From JBOFCO01 sp051646105 (lineage in GTDB: Bacteria > Pseudomonadota > Alphaproteobacteria > Rhodobacterales > Rhodobacteraceae), in the NCBI GenBank assembly GCA_051646105.1, contig JBOFCO010000014.1:1-30001 (forward strand): DNA of 30,001 nt, written 5' to 3'. The position numbers were made by a program, and so were the translations under genes. Below, in pieces: positions 22,534-30,001 of the stretch; the stretch's first letter is position 1; every line of letters begins with the position of its first letter. The notes under the pieces were generated by a model, which saw nothing but the letters and a program-made list of their open reading frames with translations, searched no databases and was not told the DNA's origin.

Positions 22534-25500
22534 ATGAAAGCTGGGTTTGCGCTAAATATCACCGACGAAGGCCTTGGCCTTCTTCATCGCACGTCACAAG
22601 GCTGGATGCCGCTTGGCGAAGCGAAATTCGACGATCCGGCGCTTGCCGAAACGTTGGGCTATCTGCGCGGCACCGCCACAGCCATGGCGCCGGGTGGGGT
22701 GACGACGAAACTTATCATCCCGAATACGCAAATCCTTTATACCAAGGTCAGGGCCGTAGGTTCCGCCCGGGAAACAAAGCGCAAGAATGTTCGCGCTGCA
22801 CTTGATGGTCTGACACCCTATGCGCTGGACGATCTTGTTTTCGACTTCACCGGCAGCGGTGAAGAAGTGCAGGTTGCAGTTGTTGCAAGGGAAACGCTGG
22901 ATCAGGCCGAATCTTTCGCGCTGGAACACCGTCTGAACCCGATCAGCTTCGTCGCATTGCCCGATCCCGAAAAGTTCGATGGCGAGCCTTTCTTTGGCGC
23001 GACAATCAATGCGGCGGAATTCCTGCCCAAAGGCACCAAGGTCGAGGCGGACAAGACCGCCGTCAACATCCTTGCTGTCAAATCATCTTCGACTTCCGCA
23101 CTGGCTGAACCCGCGGCAGAAAACCCGGCGGGTGACCCGGCAGATAGGTTTGTCGCACCGCGCCCCGAAAGGCCCGATGCAGAGAAATCAGCTTTCGTGG
23201 CACCGGTCGTTGTTGAGCCTGTTATCGACGCGCCCCCGACTGCAGCATCCGAACCGATCGTATCGCAGGCCATGGTCACGGGTGACGCGCCCGCAGCGGC
23301 CGAAGTCAAGGTCGGGGATACTGCCGCGTCACCATCCGAACCGGACGGGTCCGCGGCCGCAGCGCAAGGCCAGACGCCCCGTTTCGGTCTGCCGGATGAT
23401 GAAAAGCTTCCTCTGGCGGCAACGCCGGTGCTTTCCGACCCGATCGCCGCCAGTGTGGTCGCTCCGCTTGTCGCAGATCCCGCACCGGATGCCGATGACA
23501 GCGCCGCCCCTGCCTTTGCCTCTCGGCGTGGGGCTGACGAGGAAACCGGGCAAGGCGCCGGGATAGCCGGGGCGATGGCGAAATCGCGGGCCAGCGACAA
23601 GACCGCCGATCCGGTTGCGGGCAAAGCAGCCGCAGACGATGCCGGTTCGGAAAAGCCAGACACGGCGAAGCCCGACCCCGCCGAAAAAGCGTCACGCCTC
23701 AAATCGGTCGTGCCCCCTGCCCCGCCGCGCGGGAATGGCGGCGCCTTGCCGTCTGGTCTGACCGCACCGGTGCGCAAACGGGTGGAAGCGCCGATCGCTG
23801 CCTCGCAGCGCGCGGGTCGCAAGCCGACAGAGGCGCGGCGCGATGCCTTTGGTACGCGACAACCCGACACGGGCCGCCGCAAGCCCCGCTATATGGGCCT
23901 GATCCTGACAGCCGCACTGCTGCTTGCGCTGACGCTTGCGGCACTGCTGTCATCGGTCCTGTTGCCCAAGGATGCCGATCCGCAACTTGGCACGCCTGAC
24001 GGTATTGATGGCGGCAGCGCAGTCGCACCGCTTCCGAACGAGGGGACTCCGACGGCGACACCTGAGGCAGCCCCTGCAACCACCGATCCCGAGGCCGCCG
24101 CCGATGGCGAGGCCCCGTCAGAGGAATCGCCTGCGACGGACACGCCCACCGAAGCGCCCGCCGATGGTCAGGCACCCGAGGCTGACCCTGCGACCGCCCC
24201 GACCAATGAAAATGACGCTGCGATTGACGCGCAGATGCCTGATACGCAGGCGGCTGTGCAGCCGGACCAAGGTTTGACGGAAAGCACGGTTTCAGGCAGC
24301 AATCCATCCCTTGCAGCCGGTGATGAAGACGTCAGTGACCTGAGTCCGTCGGCAGAGGCCGGTGGCCCGGCGGCAGGTACAGCGCCTGCCACATCGGGCG
24401 CCGCCGCGCTGCCAGAGGTGATGCCCCTGAACATCGCCACTTCGGCACCGGACGGCCCCGCCGCCCCTGATGACGAGGCGCTGGCCGGTTTGGTGTTGTC
24501 GCGTGTCGATCCCGATGTCCATGCCGATGACGGCGTGCAGTTGCCGGAAACCGCCGCAGCGGATGGCAGCATTGCGGCCCCCGAAACCGCACTGGCGGCA
24601 GTGTCCGATCCTGTGACAGGGACCGTCAGCGCCACGCCTGTCGCACCCGACGCGGGTGTTCCCGACATAGCCTCACCTGCGGTACTTGTTGCCGCAACGC
24701 CGGAGGGTGCCCTGACACCGGACGGTATCATCGTGCGGCTGGGCCGCCCGGCGGTCGTTCCCCCGGCGCGACCTGAATCGGTTCGTACCGCCGCCGCTGC
24801 CGCACAGGCCGCACTTGGTGCCGCCGATGCAATCAGTGCGGCAACTGCCGAAGCAAACGCCCTGACCGAGGCCGAGCTTGCACCGAACCCGCTGGCCGAT
24901 ATCCGCCCGCGTCTGCGTCCTGCGGGACTGGTCCCCGCAGCGTTGGCACCCGTGGTCGAACCGGCTTTGGCCCCCGCCACAAACCCTGATCCTGTGCCTG
25001 CCCTGCCTGCGACGGGCCTTGCGACCGAGGACGACGCAGCCCTGCCGGTTGCCCCGGTCGTACAGGCTGTCGCCTTCGCAGGCCCGCGCCCGACGGCGCG
25101 CCCCGCCGCCGTTGTAACGCTGGCAAGCGTCGCCCCCGCGCCGGAAGTAACCGCTGCACCATCCTTTCCGGGGGCAAGCGCGCTGGCCGTGGCCATTTCG
25201 CGCGTCCCCACAGCGCGTCCCCGTATCGTGACGCCCGTGGCCGTTCGTCCGGACGCGGTAGAATCCGCCGCGATCGAGGCTGCCGTCGCCTCTGCCGCAC
25301 GTCCCGTCGAAGAGCCGCAACCTGAACCGCAGCGCGAAGCCGAACCTGAGGCCCAGGACGAACCCGAAGCTGAAACCGTTGCCGCCGCCCCGACGCGCGG
25401 CTCGGTCGCCAAGACGGCAACCGTGGCCAATGCCATCAACCTGTCCAAGGTCAATCTGATCGGGGTCTATGGTTCCGCCAAGAACCGGCGGGCGCTGATC

Positions 25501-25641
25501 CGCACCGAAAATGGCCGGTATGTGAAGGTCGAGGTGGGGGATCGCATTGACGGCGGCAAGGTCGCCGCCATCGGTGAAAATCAGGTCAGCTACGTCAAGG
25601 GCGGTCGCACGGTCGTTCTGAAGATGTTGCGCGGCACCTGA
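22534..25641 (+). CDS. Giant bitopic protein with GspL/PilM-like N-domain and GspC/PilP-like C-domain
   Basis: A 1035-residue protein of unusual architecture. Residues 1-145 look like the cytoplasmic domain of GspL/PilM: a small-residue beta start, LIIPNTQILYTKVRA, then RKNVRAALDGLTPYALDDLVFDF, VQVAVVARETLDQAESFALEHRLNPISFVALP. A low-complexity Ala/Pro/Glu/Lys stretch runs to about 450, followed by one membrane helix at about 453-475 (YMGLILTAALLLALTLAALL). A second linker of ~485 residues is acidic and Ala/Pro-rich, with spaced Arg-Pro islets. The last ~70 residues (VNLIGVYGSAKNRRALIRT, VKVEVGDRIDGGKVAAIG, VLKML) follow the homology-region pattern of GspC or PilP, a small beta domain. So an assembly-platform clamp may be built in one chain. 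No secretin, ATPase or pilin gene is near. The function is inferred from patterns only. The start is ATG 22534. Confidence 0.8.
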   Translation: MKAGFALNITDEGLGLLHRTSQGWMPLGEAKFDDPALAETLGYLRGTATAMAPGGVTTKLIIPNTQILYTKVRAVGSARETKRKNVRAALDGLTPYALDDLVFDFTGSGEEVQVAVVARETLDQAESFALEHRLNPISFVALPDPEKFDGEPFFGATINAAEFLPKGTKVEADKTAVNILAVKSSSTSALAEPAAENPAGDPADRFVAPRPERPDAEKSAFVAPVVVEPVIDAPPTAASEPIVSQAMVTGDAPAAAEVKVGDTAASPSEPDGSAAAAQGQTPRFGLPDDEKLPLAATPVLSDPIAASVVAPLVADPAPDADDSAAPAFASRRGADEETGQGAGIAGAMAKSRASDKTADPVAGKAAADDAGSEKPDTAKPDPAEKASRLKSVVPPAPPRGNGGALPSGLTAPVRKRVEAPIAASQRAGRKPTEARRDAFGTRQPDTGRRKPRYMGLILTAALLLALTLAALLSSVLLPKDADPQLGTPDGIDGGSAVAPLPNEGTPTATPEAAPATTDPEAAADGEAPSEESPATDTPTEAPADGQAPEADPATAPTNENDAAIDAQMPDTQAAVQPDQGLTESTVSGSNPSLAAGDEDVSDLSPSAEAGGPAAGTAPATSGAAALPEVMPLNIATSAPDGPAAPDDEALAGLVLSRVDPDVHADDGVQLPETAAADGSIAAPETALAAVSDPVTGTVSATPVAPDAGVPDIASPAVLVAATPEGALTPDGIIVRLGRPAVVPPARPESVRTAAAAAQAALGAADAISAATAEANALTEAELAPNPLADIRPRLRPAGLVPAALAPVVEPALAPATNPDPVPALPATGLATEDDAALPVAPVVQAVAFAGPRPTARPAAVVTLASVAPAPEVTAAPSFPGASALAVAISRVPTARPRIVTPVAVRPDAVESAAIEAAVASAARPVEEPQPEPQREAEPEAQDEPEAETVAAAPTRGSVAKTATVANAINLSKVNLIGVYGSAKNRRALIRTENGRYVKVEVGDRIDGGKVAAIGENQVSYVKGGRTVVLKMLRGT

Positions 25642-25770
25642 TCGCCGGCGGGTCGGACACCGTCTTTTCAAGTCATCGGCGTGTGGACAATCCCCGCATC
25701 CTTGCGCAAGATTCACACGACCCTCCCCTAGTGCCTCGGCACGCTCCTTTCCCGCAATTCGCGTGGTTCA

Positions 25771-27636
25771 ATGGATTCATTTCTGTATCAAGCGACGCTT
25801 TATCTTGCGGCCATGGTCGTGGCGGTTCCCATTGCTTCGCGCCTTGGGCTGGGATCGGTGCTGGGCTATCTGGTGGCCGGGCTGCTGATCGGGCCGGTTT
25901 TTGGTCTGGTGGGAACAGAGATGGAGGAACTCCGCCATGTCGCCGAATTCGGCGTGGTGCTGATGCTGTTCCTCATCGGCCTTGATCTGGAACCGAAAGC
26001 GCTTTGGGCGATGCGCGACAGGTTGATCGGGCTTGGCGGCGCGCAGGTGGCGCTGACCACATTGGCAGTGATGGCGCTGGCCCTTCTGGCGGGGGAGATG
26101 TTTACCGTCGCGCTGGCGATCGGACTGATTTTTTCGCTGTCATCAACCGCAATCGTCCTGCAGACCCTTTCCGAAAAAAATCTGGTGACCACGCCCGGCG
26201 GACGGGCGGCCTTTTCTGTGCTGCTGATGCAGGATATCGCCGTTATCCCCACGCTGGCGTTGTTGCCCCTTCTGGCCCTGCCCGGTCTGTTCAACCCCGG
26301 GGCCGACGCGACGGCAGAACATACCACGCTTTCGGTGATCCAGTCGCTGCCTGCATGGGGTGTGACGCTGGCCACCGTCGCGGCGGTCGGGCTGGTGATC
26401 CTGATCGGGCATCTTGCGATACGCCCGATCTTTCGCTTTGCCCATGGTGCCCGCCTGCGAGAGGTGAATACCGCCGTGGCGCTGCTGATCGTGGTTGGCA
26501 TTGCCTCGCTGATGCTGTCGGTCGGGCTTTCCCCGGCGCTTGGTACCTTTCTGGCCGGGGTGGTGCTTGCGAACTCGGAATTCAGGCACGAGCTTGATTC
26601 AAACATCGCGCCCTTCAAGGGGCTTCTGCTCGGGCTGTTCTTTATCGCCGTGGGGGCCGGCATCGACGTGAAGGTGTTGATGGAACGCCCCGGCGACGTC
26701 ATCGGGCTGACCCTTTTGATGATGGGGCTGAAAGGCGCGGTGCTTTACGTTCTGGCGCGCATGTTCGGGCTTCACGGTCGCGACCGCTGGCTGTTCACGC
26801 TGGGATTGGCGCAAGCCGGGGAATTCGCCTTTGTGCTGATTTCGTTCAGTGTCGGGCAAAATGTGATTCCTGCATCGCTCAGCCAGCTTCTGCTTTTGAT
26901 CGTCGCGCTTTCCATGCTGCTGACCCCACTGGCGTTCATGACCTATGAGGCACTGGGGGCACGGGCGCGCCGTCGCGAGGGCAGCACGCGCCAGACCGAG
27001 GCCGACACGATCGATGAACAGCAGCCAATCATCATCGCGGGCATGGGCCGGTTTGGGCAGACGGTAAACCGTCTGGTGCAAAGCAGCGGTTTCCGCACTG
27101 TGGTGCTGGACAGTGATCTGCGCACGATCCAGGTGGTGCGGACCTTTGGCTTCAAGGGATTTTATGGCGACCCGACGCGACCAGAGCTTCTTCATGCTGC
27201 CGGGTTGGACAAGGCGAAAGTGCTGGTCGTAGCCCTTGACGACACAGCAAAGTCGACGGCGCTTGTTGCCTTTGCCCGCAGCCAGTATCCCAAGCTGACA
27301 ATCATCGCCCGCGCACGCGACCGCATCCACGTTTTCGACCTGTACCGCGCCGGGGCCACCAAGATCATCCGCGAGGTCTTTGACTCCTCGCTGCGCGCCG
27401 GCCGCTACGTGTTGGAGGAGATGGGCCTGTCGGAATACGAAGCCAGCGAACTGGAGCACATCTTTTTCCAGATGGACCGCTCATCCCTGCGGCAGCTTGC
27501 CGAACTCTGGCAACCGGGCGTGCCGCCGGAAAAGAACACGGCCTATGTCAAGCGTTCGAAAGAGCTGAACAAAGAGCTTGAGAACGCCCTTGCCGCACAG
27601 GTCGAAAAGCCGCGCGAAAACAGCGGCGCGGCCTGA
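25771..27636 (+). CDS. Monovalent cation:proton antiporter, KefB/KefC type (CPA2)
   Basis: A 621-residue inner-membrane protein. The N-terminal Na+/H+ exchanger domain (about 1-395) has a dozen or so hydrophobic helices and CPA2 blocks such as GYLVAGLLIGP, EFGVVLMLFLIGLDLEP, SLSSTAIVLQTL, LLMQDIAVIP (the ion-binding QD pair) and PFKGLLLGLFFIAVGAGID. A cytoplasmic RCK/TrkA-N domain follows (about 415-530) with the nucleotide-binding loop GMGRFGQTVNRL, and a helical tail. These proteins export K+ in exchange for H+ and, in KefC, open with glutathione adducts. No KefF/KefG partner gene is adjacent. ATG at 25771 has no clear SD. It converges on cobT with 10 nt between stops. Confidence 0.93.
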   Translation: MDSFLYQATLYLAAMVVAVPIASRLGLGSVLGYLVAGLLIGPVFGLVGTEMEELRHVAEFGVVLMLFLIGLDLEPKALWAMRDRLIGLGGAQVALTTLAVMALALLAGEMFTVALAIGLIFSLSSTAIVLQTLSEKNLVTTPGGRAAFSVLLMQDIAVIPTLALLPLLALPGLFNPGADATAEHTTLSVIQSLPAWGVTLATVAAVGLVILIGHLAIRPIFRFAHGARLREVNTAVALLIVVGIASLMLSVGLSPALGTFLAGVVLANSEFRHELDSNIAPFKGLLLGLFFIAVGAGIDVKVLMERPGDVIGLTLLMMGLKGAVLYVLARMFGLHGRDRWLFTLGLAQAGEFAFVLISFSVGQNVIPASLSQLLLLIVALSMLLTPLAFMTYEALGARARRREGSTRQTEADTIDEQQPIIIAGMGRFGQTVNRLVQSSGFRTVVLDSDLRTIQVVRTFGFKGFYGDPTRPELLHAAGLDKAKVLVVALDDTAKSTALVAFARSQYPKLTIIARARDRIHVFDLYRAGATKIIREVFDSSLRAGRYVLEEMGLSEYEASELEHIFFQMDRSSLRQLAELWQPGVPPEKNTAYVKRSKELNKELENALAAQVEKPRENSGAA

Positions 27637-27646
27637 AGCGCGGCCA

Positions 27647-28666
27647 TCAGCCGTCGGCAACGCCTGCCTCGGCAAAGGTTGCCATGCCCGAATGACAGGC
27701 AATCGCCCCTTTCAGCACACCCAGCGCCAAAGCCGCGCCCGATCCTTCGCCCAGGCGCAGGCCAAGTGACAGCAGCGGTTGCAACCCCAGATGCCCGAGC
27801 AGCCTGGCATGTGCGCCTTCGGCGGATACATGGCCCGCCACGCAATGCGCCAATGCCCCGGCCTGTGCGCGTTCCAGAACGGCCGCTGCGGCAGTGCAGA
27901 TGAAACCGTCAAGGATCACCGGCACCCGATGCGCCCGTGCGGCTGCGATGGCCCCCGCCATTGCCGCGATTTCCCGCCCGCCCAGACGGCGCAGAACCTG
28001 CAGAGGATCGGAAAGCGATGCCGCATGCAGCGCGATCCCGGCATCGATCACTGCCGTCTTGCGCGCCAGTCCCGCGTCATCAATGCCGGTTCCCCGGCCC
28101 GCCCAGCCCTCGCCACCATAAAGCGCGGTGGCCATGGCGGCGGCGGCGGTGGTGTTGCCGATGCCCATTTCGCCCGTCACCAGCACATCTGCCGCCGGAT
28201 CGACGGCATCCCAGCCTGCGCGCAGGGCCGCAACACCATCGTCCTCTGTCATCGCGGCGCCTTGCGTGAAATCGGCGGTAGGCCGGTCAAGCTCCAGCGC
28301 GATCACTGACATTTTTGCGCCAAACGCCTGTGCCAGCTGGTTGATTGCCGCCCCGCCAGCGCGAAAGTTTGCGACCATCTGGACGGTCACCTCGGCCGGA
28401 AAGGCCGAAACGCCCCGCGCTGCCACACCATGATTGCCGGCGAAGATCACGATCTGCGGGGACAGAATCTGCGGACGTGCATCGCCGCGCCAGCCCGCAT
28501 ACCAGATCGCCAGATCTTCCAGCCGGCCCAGCGCCCCCGGCGGCTTGGTCAAAACCCCGTTGCGTGCCCGCGCCGCATCCTGTGCTGCGGCATGCGGCCC
28601 CGGTTGGGCCGCAAGGCAGGCACGAAAACCGTCAAGACTGTCGAAGGGGGCTTTGGTCATGGTCAT
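27647..28666 (-). CDS. cobT: Nicotinate-nucleotide--dimethylbenzimidazole phosphoribosyltransferase
   Basis: A 339-residue enzyme that makes alpha-ribazole 5'-phosphate from dimethylbenzimidazole and NaMN for the lower ligand of cobalamin. Family blocks are KPPGALGRLEDLAIW, IVIFAGNHGVAARGVSAFP, TVQMVANFRAGGAAINQLA, VTGEMGIGNTTAAAA, LGGREIAAMAGA, VPVILDGFICTAAA and the C-terminal LGLRLGEGSGAALAL, with the catalytic Glu in the last block (GEGSGA). Two start codons lie 6 nt apart (28666 and 28660), neither with a good SD; the first is given. It is divergent from cobS across 87 nt, which is too short for a cobalamin riboswitch plus promoters. Confidence 0.95.
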   Translation of the reverse strand: MTMTKAPFDSLDGFRACLAAQPGPHAAAQDAARARNGVLTKPPGALGRLEDLAIWYAGWRGDARPQILSPQIVIFAGNHGVAARGVSAFPAEVTVQMVANFRAGGAAINQLAQAFGAKMSVIALELDRPTADFTQGAAMTEDDGVAALRAGWDAVDPAADVLVTGEMGIGNTTAAAAMATALYGGEGWAGRGTGIDDAGLARKTAVIDAGIALHAASLSDPLQVLRRLGGREIAAMAGAIAAARAHRVPVILDGFICTAAAAVLERAQAGALAHCVAGHVSAEGAHARLLGHLGLQPLLSLGLRLGEGSGAALALGVLKGAIACHSGMATFAEAGVADG

Positions 28667-28753
28667 ATCCGGCAGGAAAGCTGTGGCATTGCAGAAGTCG
28701 CGGGCAGTCATTACCCGTGGGGCTGACGCATTCAAGCGCAAAACGGGAAAGCC

Positions 28754-29521
28754 ATGCCGGGGGAAAGCGACAGTCCGCTTCACGCATCTGACATCGCTGC
28801 GGCCGTCGGGCTGATGACCCGCCTGCCCGTGCCCCTGACCGCCCGTGCAGCGGCCCGGGGCGCGCGTGCTGCCTGGGCCTGGCCGCTGGCTGGGGCATTG
28901 GCGGGCGGGCTGGCGGCGCTTGTGGCACTGGCTGCCATGGCGACGGGGCTGGCGCCGGGTCTGGCGGCCGGACTGGCGCTGACAGTTCAGGTCATGCTGA
29001 CCGGTGCGTTGCATGAGGACGGGCTGGCCGACACCGCAGACGGGTTCTGGGGGGGGCATGATCCGGCACGCAGGCTGGAGATCATGAAAGACAGTCACAT
29101 CGGCAGCTATGGGGTGATCGCCCTGATCCTGTCGCTGGGGCTGCGCTGGCAGGCACTTGCCCTGCTGTGCGCCACGGGGCCTGTCCTGCCCGCGCTTGTC
29201 GCGACAGCCGCGCTGTCACGGGCGCCGATGGCCGTGCTGATGCAGACTTTGCCGAATGCACGTGGCAGCGGGCTTTCCGCAAGCGTCGGAACACCGGGCG
29301 GACTGGCCGCCGGGCTGGGCGCGGGGCTGGCGCTTTTCATCGCGGTTGTCCTGACCGGCCTGCCCGCATTTGCCGCCGCTGCCGCCGTCATCCTTGTCAG
29401 CATCGCAATAGCGGCGCTGGCATTGCACAAGATAGATGGCCAGACCGGCGATGTTCTGGGCGCGACACAGCAAATCTCTGAAATTGCATCCCTTCTTGCC
29501 CTCGCGGCCCTGATGGCCTGA
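28754..29521 (+). CDS. cobS: Adenosylcobinamide-GDP ribazoletransferase (cobalamin synthase)
   Basis: A 255-residue polytopic inner-membrane protein that joins adenosylcobinamide-GDP to alpha-ribazole (phosphate), the last assembly step of the nucleotide loop. The conserved motif HEDGLADTADGFWGG (about residues 92-106) and KDSHIGSYG (about 115-123) are diagnostic. About seven hydrophobic helices follow, and LHKIDGQTGDVLGATQQISE near the end is the usual C-terminal signature. ATG at 28754 follows GGGAAAGCC. It is divergent from cobT, which supplies its substrate. Downstream, 61 nt from its stop, lies a hairpin with T-runs on both sides that can end its transcript. Confidence 0.95.
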   Translation: MPGESDSPLHASDIAAAVGLMTRLPVPLTARAAARGARAAWAWPLAGALAGGLAALVALAAMATGLAPGLAAGLALTVQVMLTGALHEDGLADTADGFWGGHDPARRLEIMKDSHIGSYGVIALILSLGLRWQALALLCATGPVLPALVATAALSRAPMAVLMQTLPNARGSGLSASVGTPGGLAAGLGAGLALFIAVVLTGLPAFAAAAAVILVSIAIAALALHKIDGQTGDVLGATQQISEIASLLALAALMA

Positions 29522-29582
29522 CCTTCGCACTGGCTTGGTATATCCCCGCCGGGGCTATGGCCGCCGCAAACACGCGGGCAAC

Positions 29583-29619
29583 AAAAAAGGGCCGCGCCCC
29601 AAGGCACGGCCCACGTTTT
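29583..29619. terminator. Bidirectional Rho-independent terminator
   Basis: A 10-bp stem (29589-29598 with 29603-29612; G/C-rich with one G-U or A-C position depending on strand) closes a 4-nt loop, CCAA on the + strand and TTGG on the minus strand. On the minus strand it is followed by TTTTTT (29588-29583), a strong terminator for the CarD-family gene that ends at 29634. On the + strand it is followed by ACGTTTTG, a weaker T-run that can serve cobS. Confidence 0.85.
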
Positions 29620-29633
29620 GCAATGGTCGGCGA

Positions 29634-30001
29634 TCAGGCGGCGCGGCCGACCAGAACGTCATCGACCTTTTTCTGCGCGCCGGCCTCATCCTCACCGGAA
29701 ACCGCTGCAACCTCGCGCGTCAGATGCGCCAGGGCCGCTTCGTAAAGCTGACGCTCGGAATAGCTCTGCTCACGCTGGTCATCATTGCGGTGCAGGTCGC
29801 GCACCACTTCGGCGATCGACAGCAGATCACCCGAGTTGATCTTCTGTTCGTATTCCTGTGCGCGGCGCGACCACATGGCCCGCTTGACCTTGGCCTTGCC
29901 CTTCAGCGTGTCCAGCGCCTTGGTCACGACATCGGGTGTGGAAAGCTGGCGCATGCCGTTTTCGGTGGCCTTGTAGGTCGGAACCCGCAGCGTCATCTTG
30001 T
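29634..30001 (-). CDS. CarD family transcriptional regulator (5' end outside window)
   Basis: The last ~122 residues of a protein whose start lies beyond the right edge; the frame stays open through 30001 and the Met codon at 29996 is internal (preceded by Lys). The visible part is the helical DNA-binding C-domain of CarD/CdnL: LRVPTYKATENGMRQLSTPD, LDTLKGKAKVKRAMWSRRAQEYEQKINSGDLLSIAEVVRDLHR and QSYSERQLYEAALAHLTREVAAV. CarD binds the RNA polymerase beta subunit through its missing N-terminal Tudor-like domain and stabilises open complexes at rRNA and other promoters. The stop is followed by the strong hairpin terminator at 29583-29619. Confidence 0.95.
   Translation of the reverse strand, partial: KMTLRVPTYKATENGMRQLSTPDVVTKALDTLKGKAKVKRAMWSRRAQEYEQKINSGDLLSIAEVVRDLHRNDDQREQSYSERQLYEAALAHLTREVAAVSGEDEAGAQKKVDDVLVGRAA

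Noticed and set aside
24168..25454. 428-codon minus-strand frame opposite the linker of the giant protein
   Set aside because: It is almost only Ala, Gly, Ser and Thr, the complement of Ala/Pro codons, and has no plausible start context. The + frame has a defined domain at each end.
25682..25690. DnaA-box-like TGTGGACAA upstream of the antiporter gene
   Set aside because: It has one mismatch to the consensus and no second box, AT-rich unwinding element or origin-type genes nearby.
27600..27660. CGCGC...GCGCG stem and GCGCGGCC direct repeat at the kefC/cobT junction as a terminator
   Set aside because: There is no T-run on either strand, and the repeats lie mostly in coding sequence with GC-rich codon bias.
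28667..28753. Cobalamin riboswitch between cobT and cobS
   Set aside because: The gap is only 87 nt and lacks a B12-box-like GCCACTG element; a full element needs about 200 nt.

Overview
The window looks like chromosomal DNA from a high-GC alphaproteobacterium of the order Rhodobacterales (Rhodobacter/Paracoccus-like). The pointers are GC-rich codon use, three tandem peptide deformylase genes ending in fmt, an SMC protein with the short leader-less N-terminus I associate with that order, a CarD-family regulator, and a scattered aerobic-type set of late cobalamin genes. No insertion sequence, prophage, CRISPR array, tRNA or rRNA is visible. Gene packing is tight: many co-directional genes overlap by ATGA or GTGA, and several convergent pairs touch or overlap.

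Layout. 0-2 kb: the end of a membrane protein gene, rnhA and a TRIC-type channel gene in one + strand run, facing an EVE-domain gene and a GlsB-type membrane protein gene. 2-4.4 kb: a minus-strand def-def-(def-like)-fmt operon for formyl-methionine start and removal; the copy next to fmt has lost a metal ligand and the catalytic Glu. 4.6-6.3 kb: a PatB/MalY-type C-S lyase overlapping a YkuD-fold L,D-transpeptidase-like gene. 6.4-8.4 kb: a small unknown, a glutathionyl-hydroquinone reductase and a degenerate single-domain receiver. 8.5-11.6 kb: cobC and cbiB (aminopropanol arm of B12) followed by an MltB-type lytic transglycosylase. 11.7-15.7 kb: smc with a YbjN-domain gene downstream. 15.9-19.2 kb: a GNAT acetyltransferase, an orphan RTX/VCBS protein and a DxD glycosyltransferase-like protein. 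19.3-22.4 kb: O-acetylhomoserine sulfhydrylase, a secreted/anchored protein with a duplicated Cys-paired module, and a SIMPL-domain protein. 22.5-25.6 kb: a 1035-residue bitopic protein. 25.8-27.6 kb: a KefB/C-type antiporter. 27.6-30 kb: divergent cobT and cobS, a bidirectional terminator and the 3' part of a CarD-family gene.

How the genes fit together. Cobalamin genes occur at two places 17 kb apart: cobC-cbiB make and attach the aminopropanol linker, and cobT/cobS activate the lower base and close the nucleotide loop. Cell-envelope functions recur (L,D-transpeptidase-like, MltB, GlsB, KefC, SIMPL). Sulfur amino acid enzymes occur twice (PatB-like lyase, O-acetylhomoserine sulfhydrylase). 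fmt and def form one N-formylmethionine module.

The best candidate for something under-described is the 22534-25641 protein. It appears to join a cytoplasmic GspL/PilM-like domain to a periplasmic GspC/PilP-like domain through one membrane helix and a very long Ala/Pro linker, with no secretion or pilus genes beside it. Other points worth checking are the pseudo-deformylase, an 11-bp-spaced CtrA-like array upstream of the receiver gene, a perfect DnaA box upstream of smc, and the duplicated Cys-pair module at 20596-21462. All calls are made by reading the sequence; no database search was possible.
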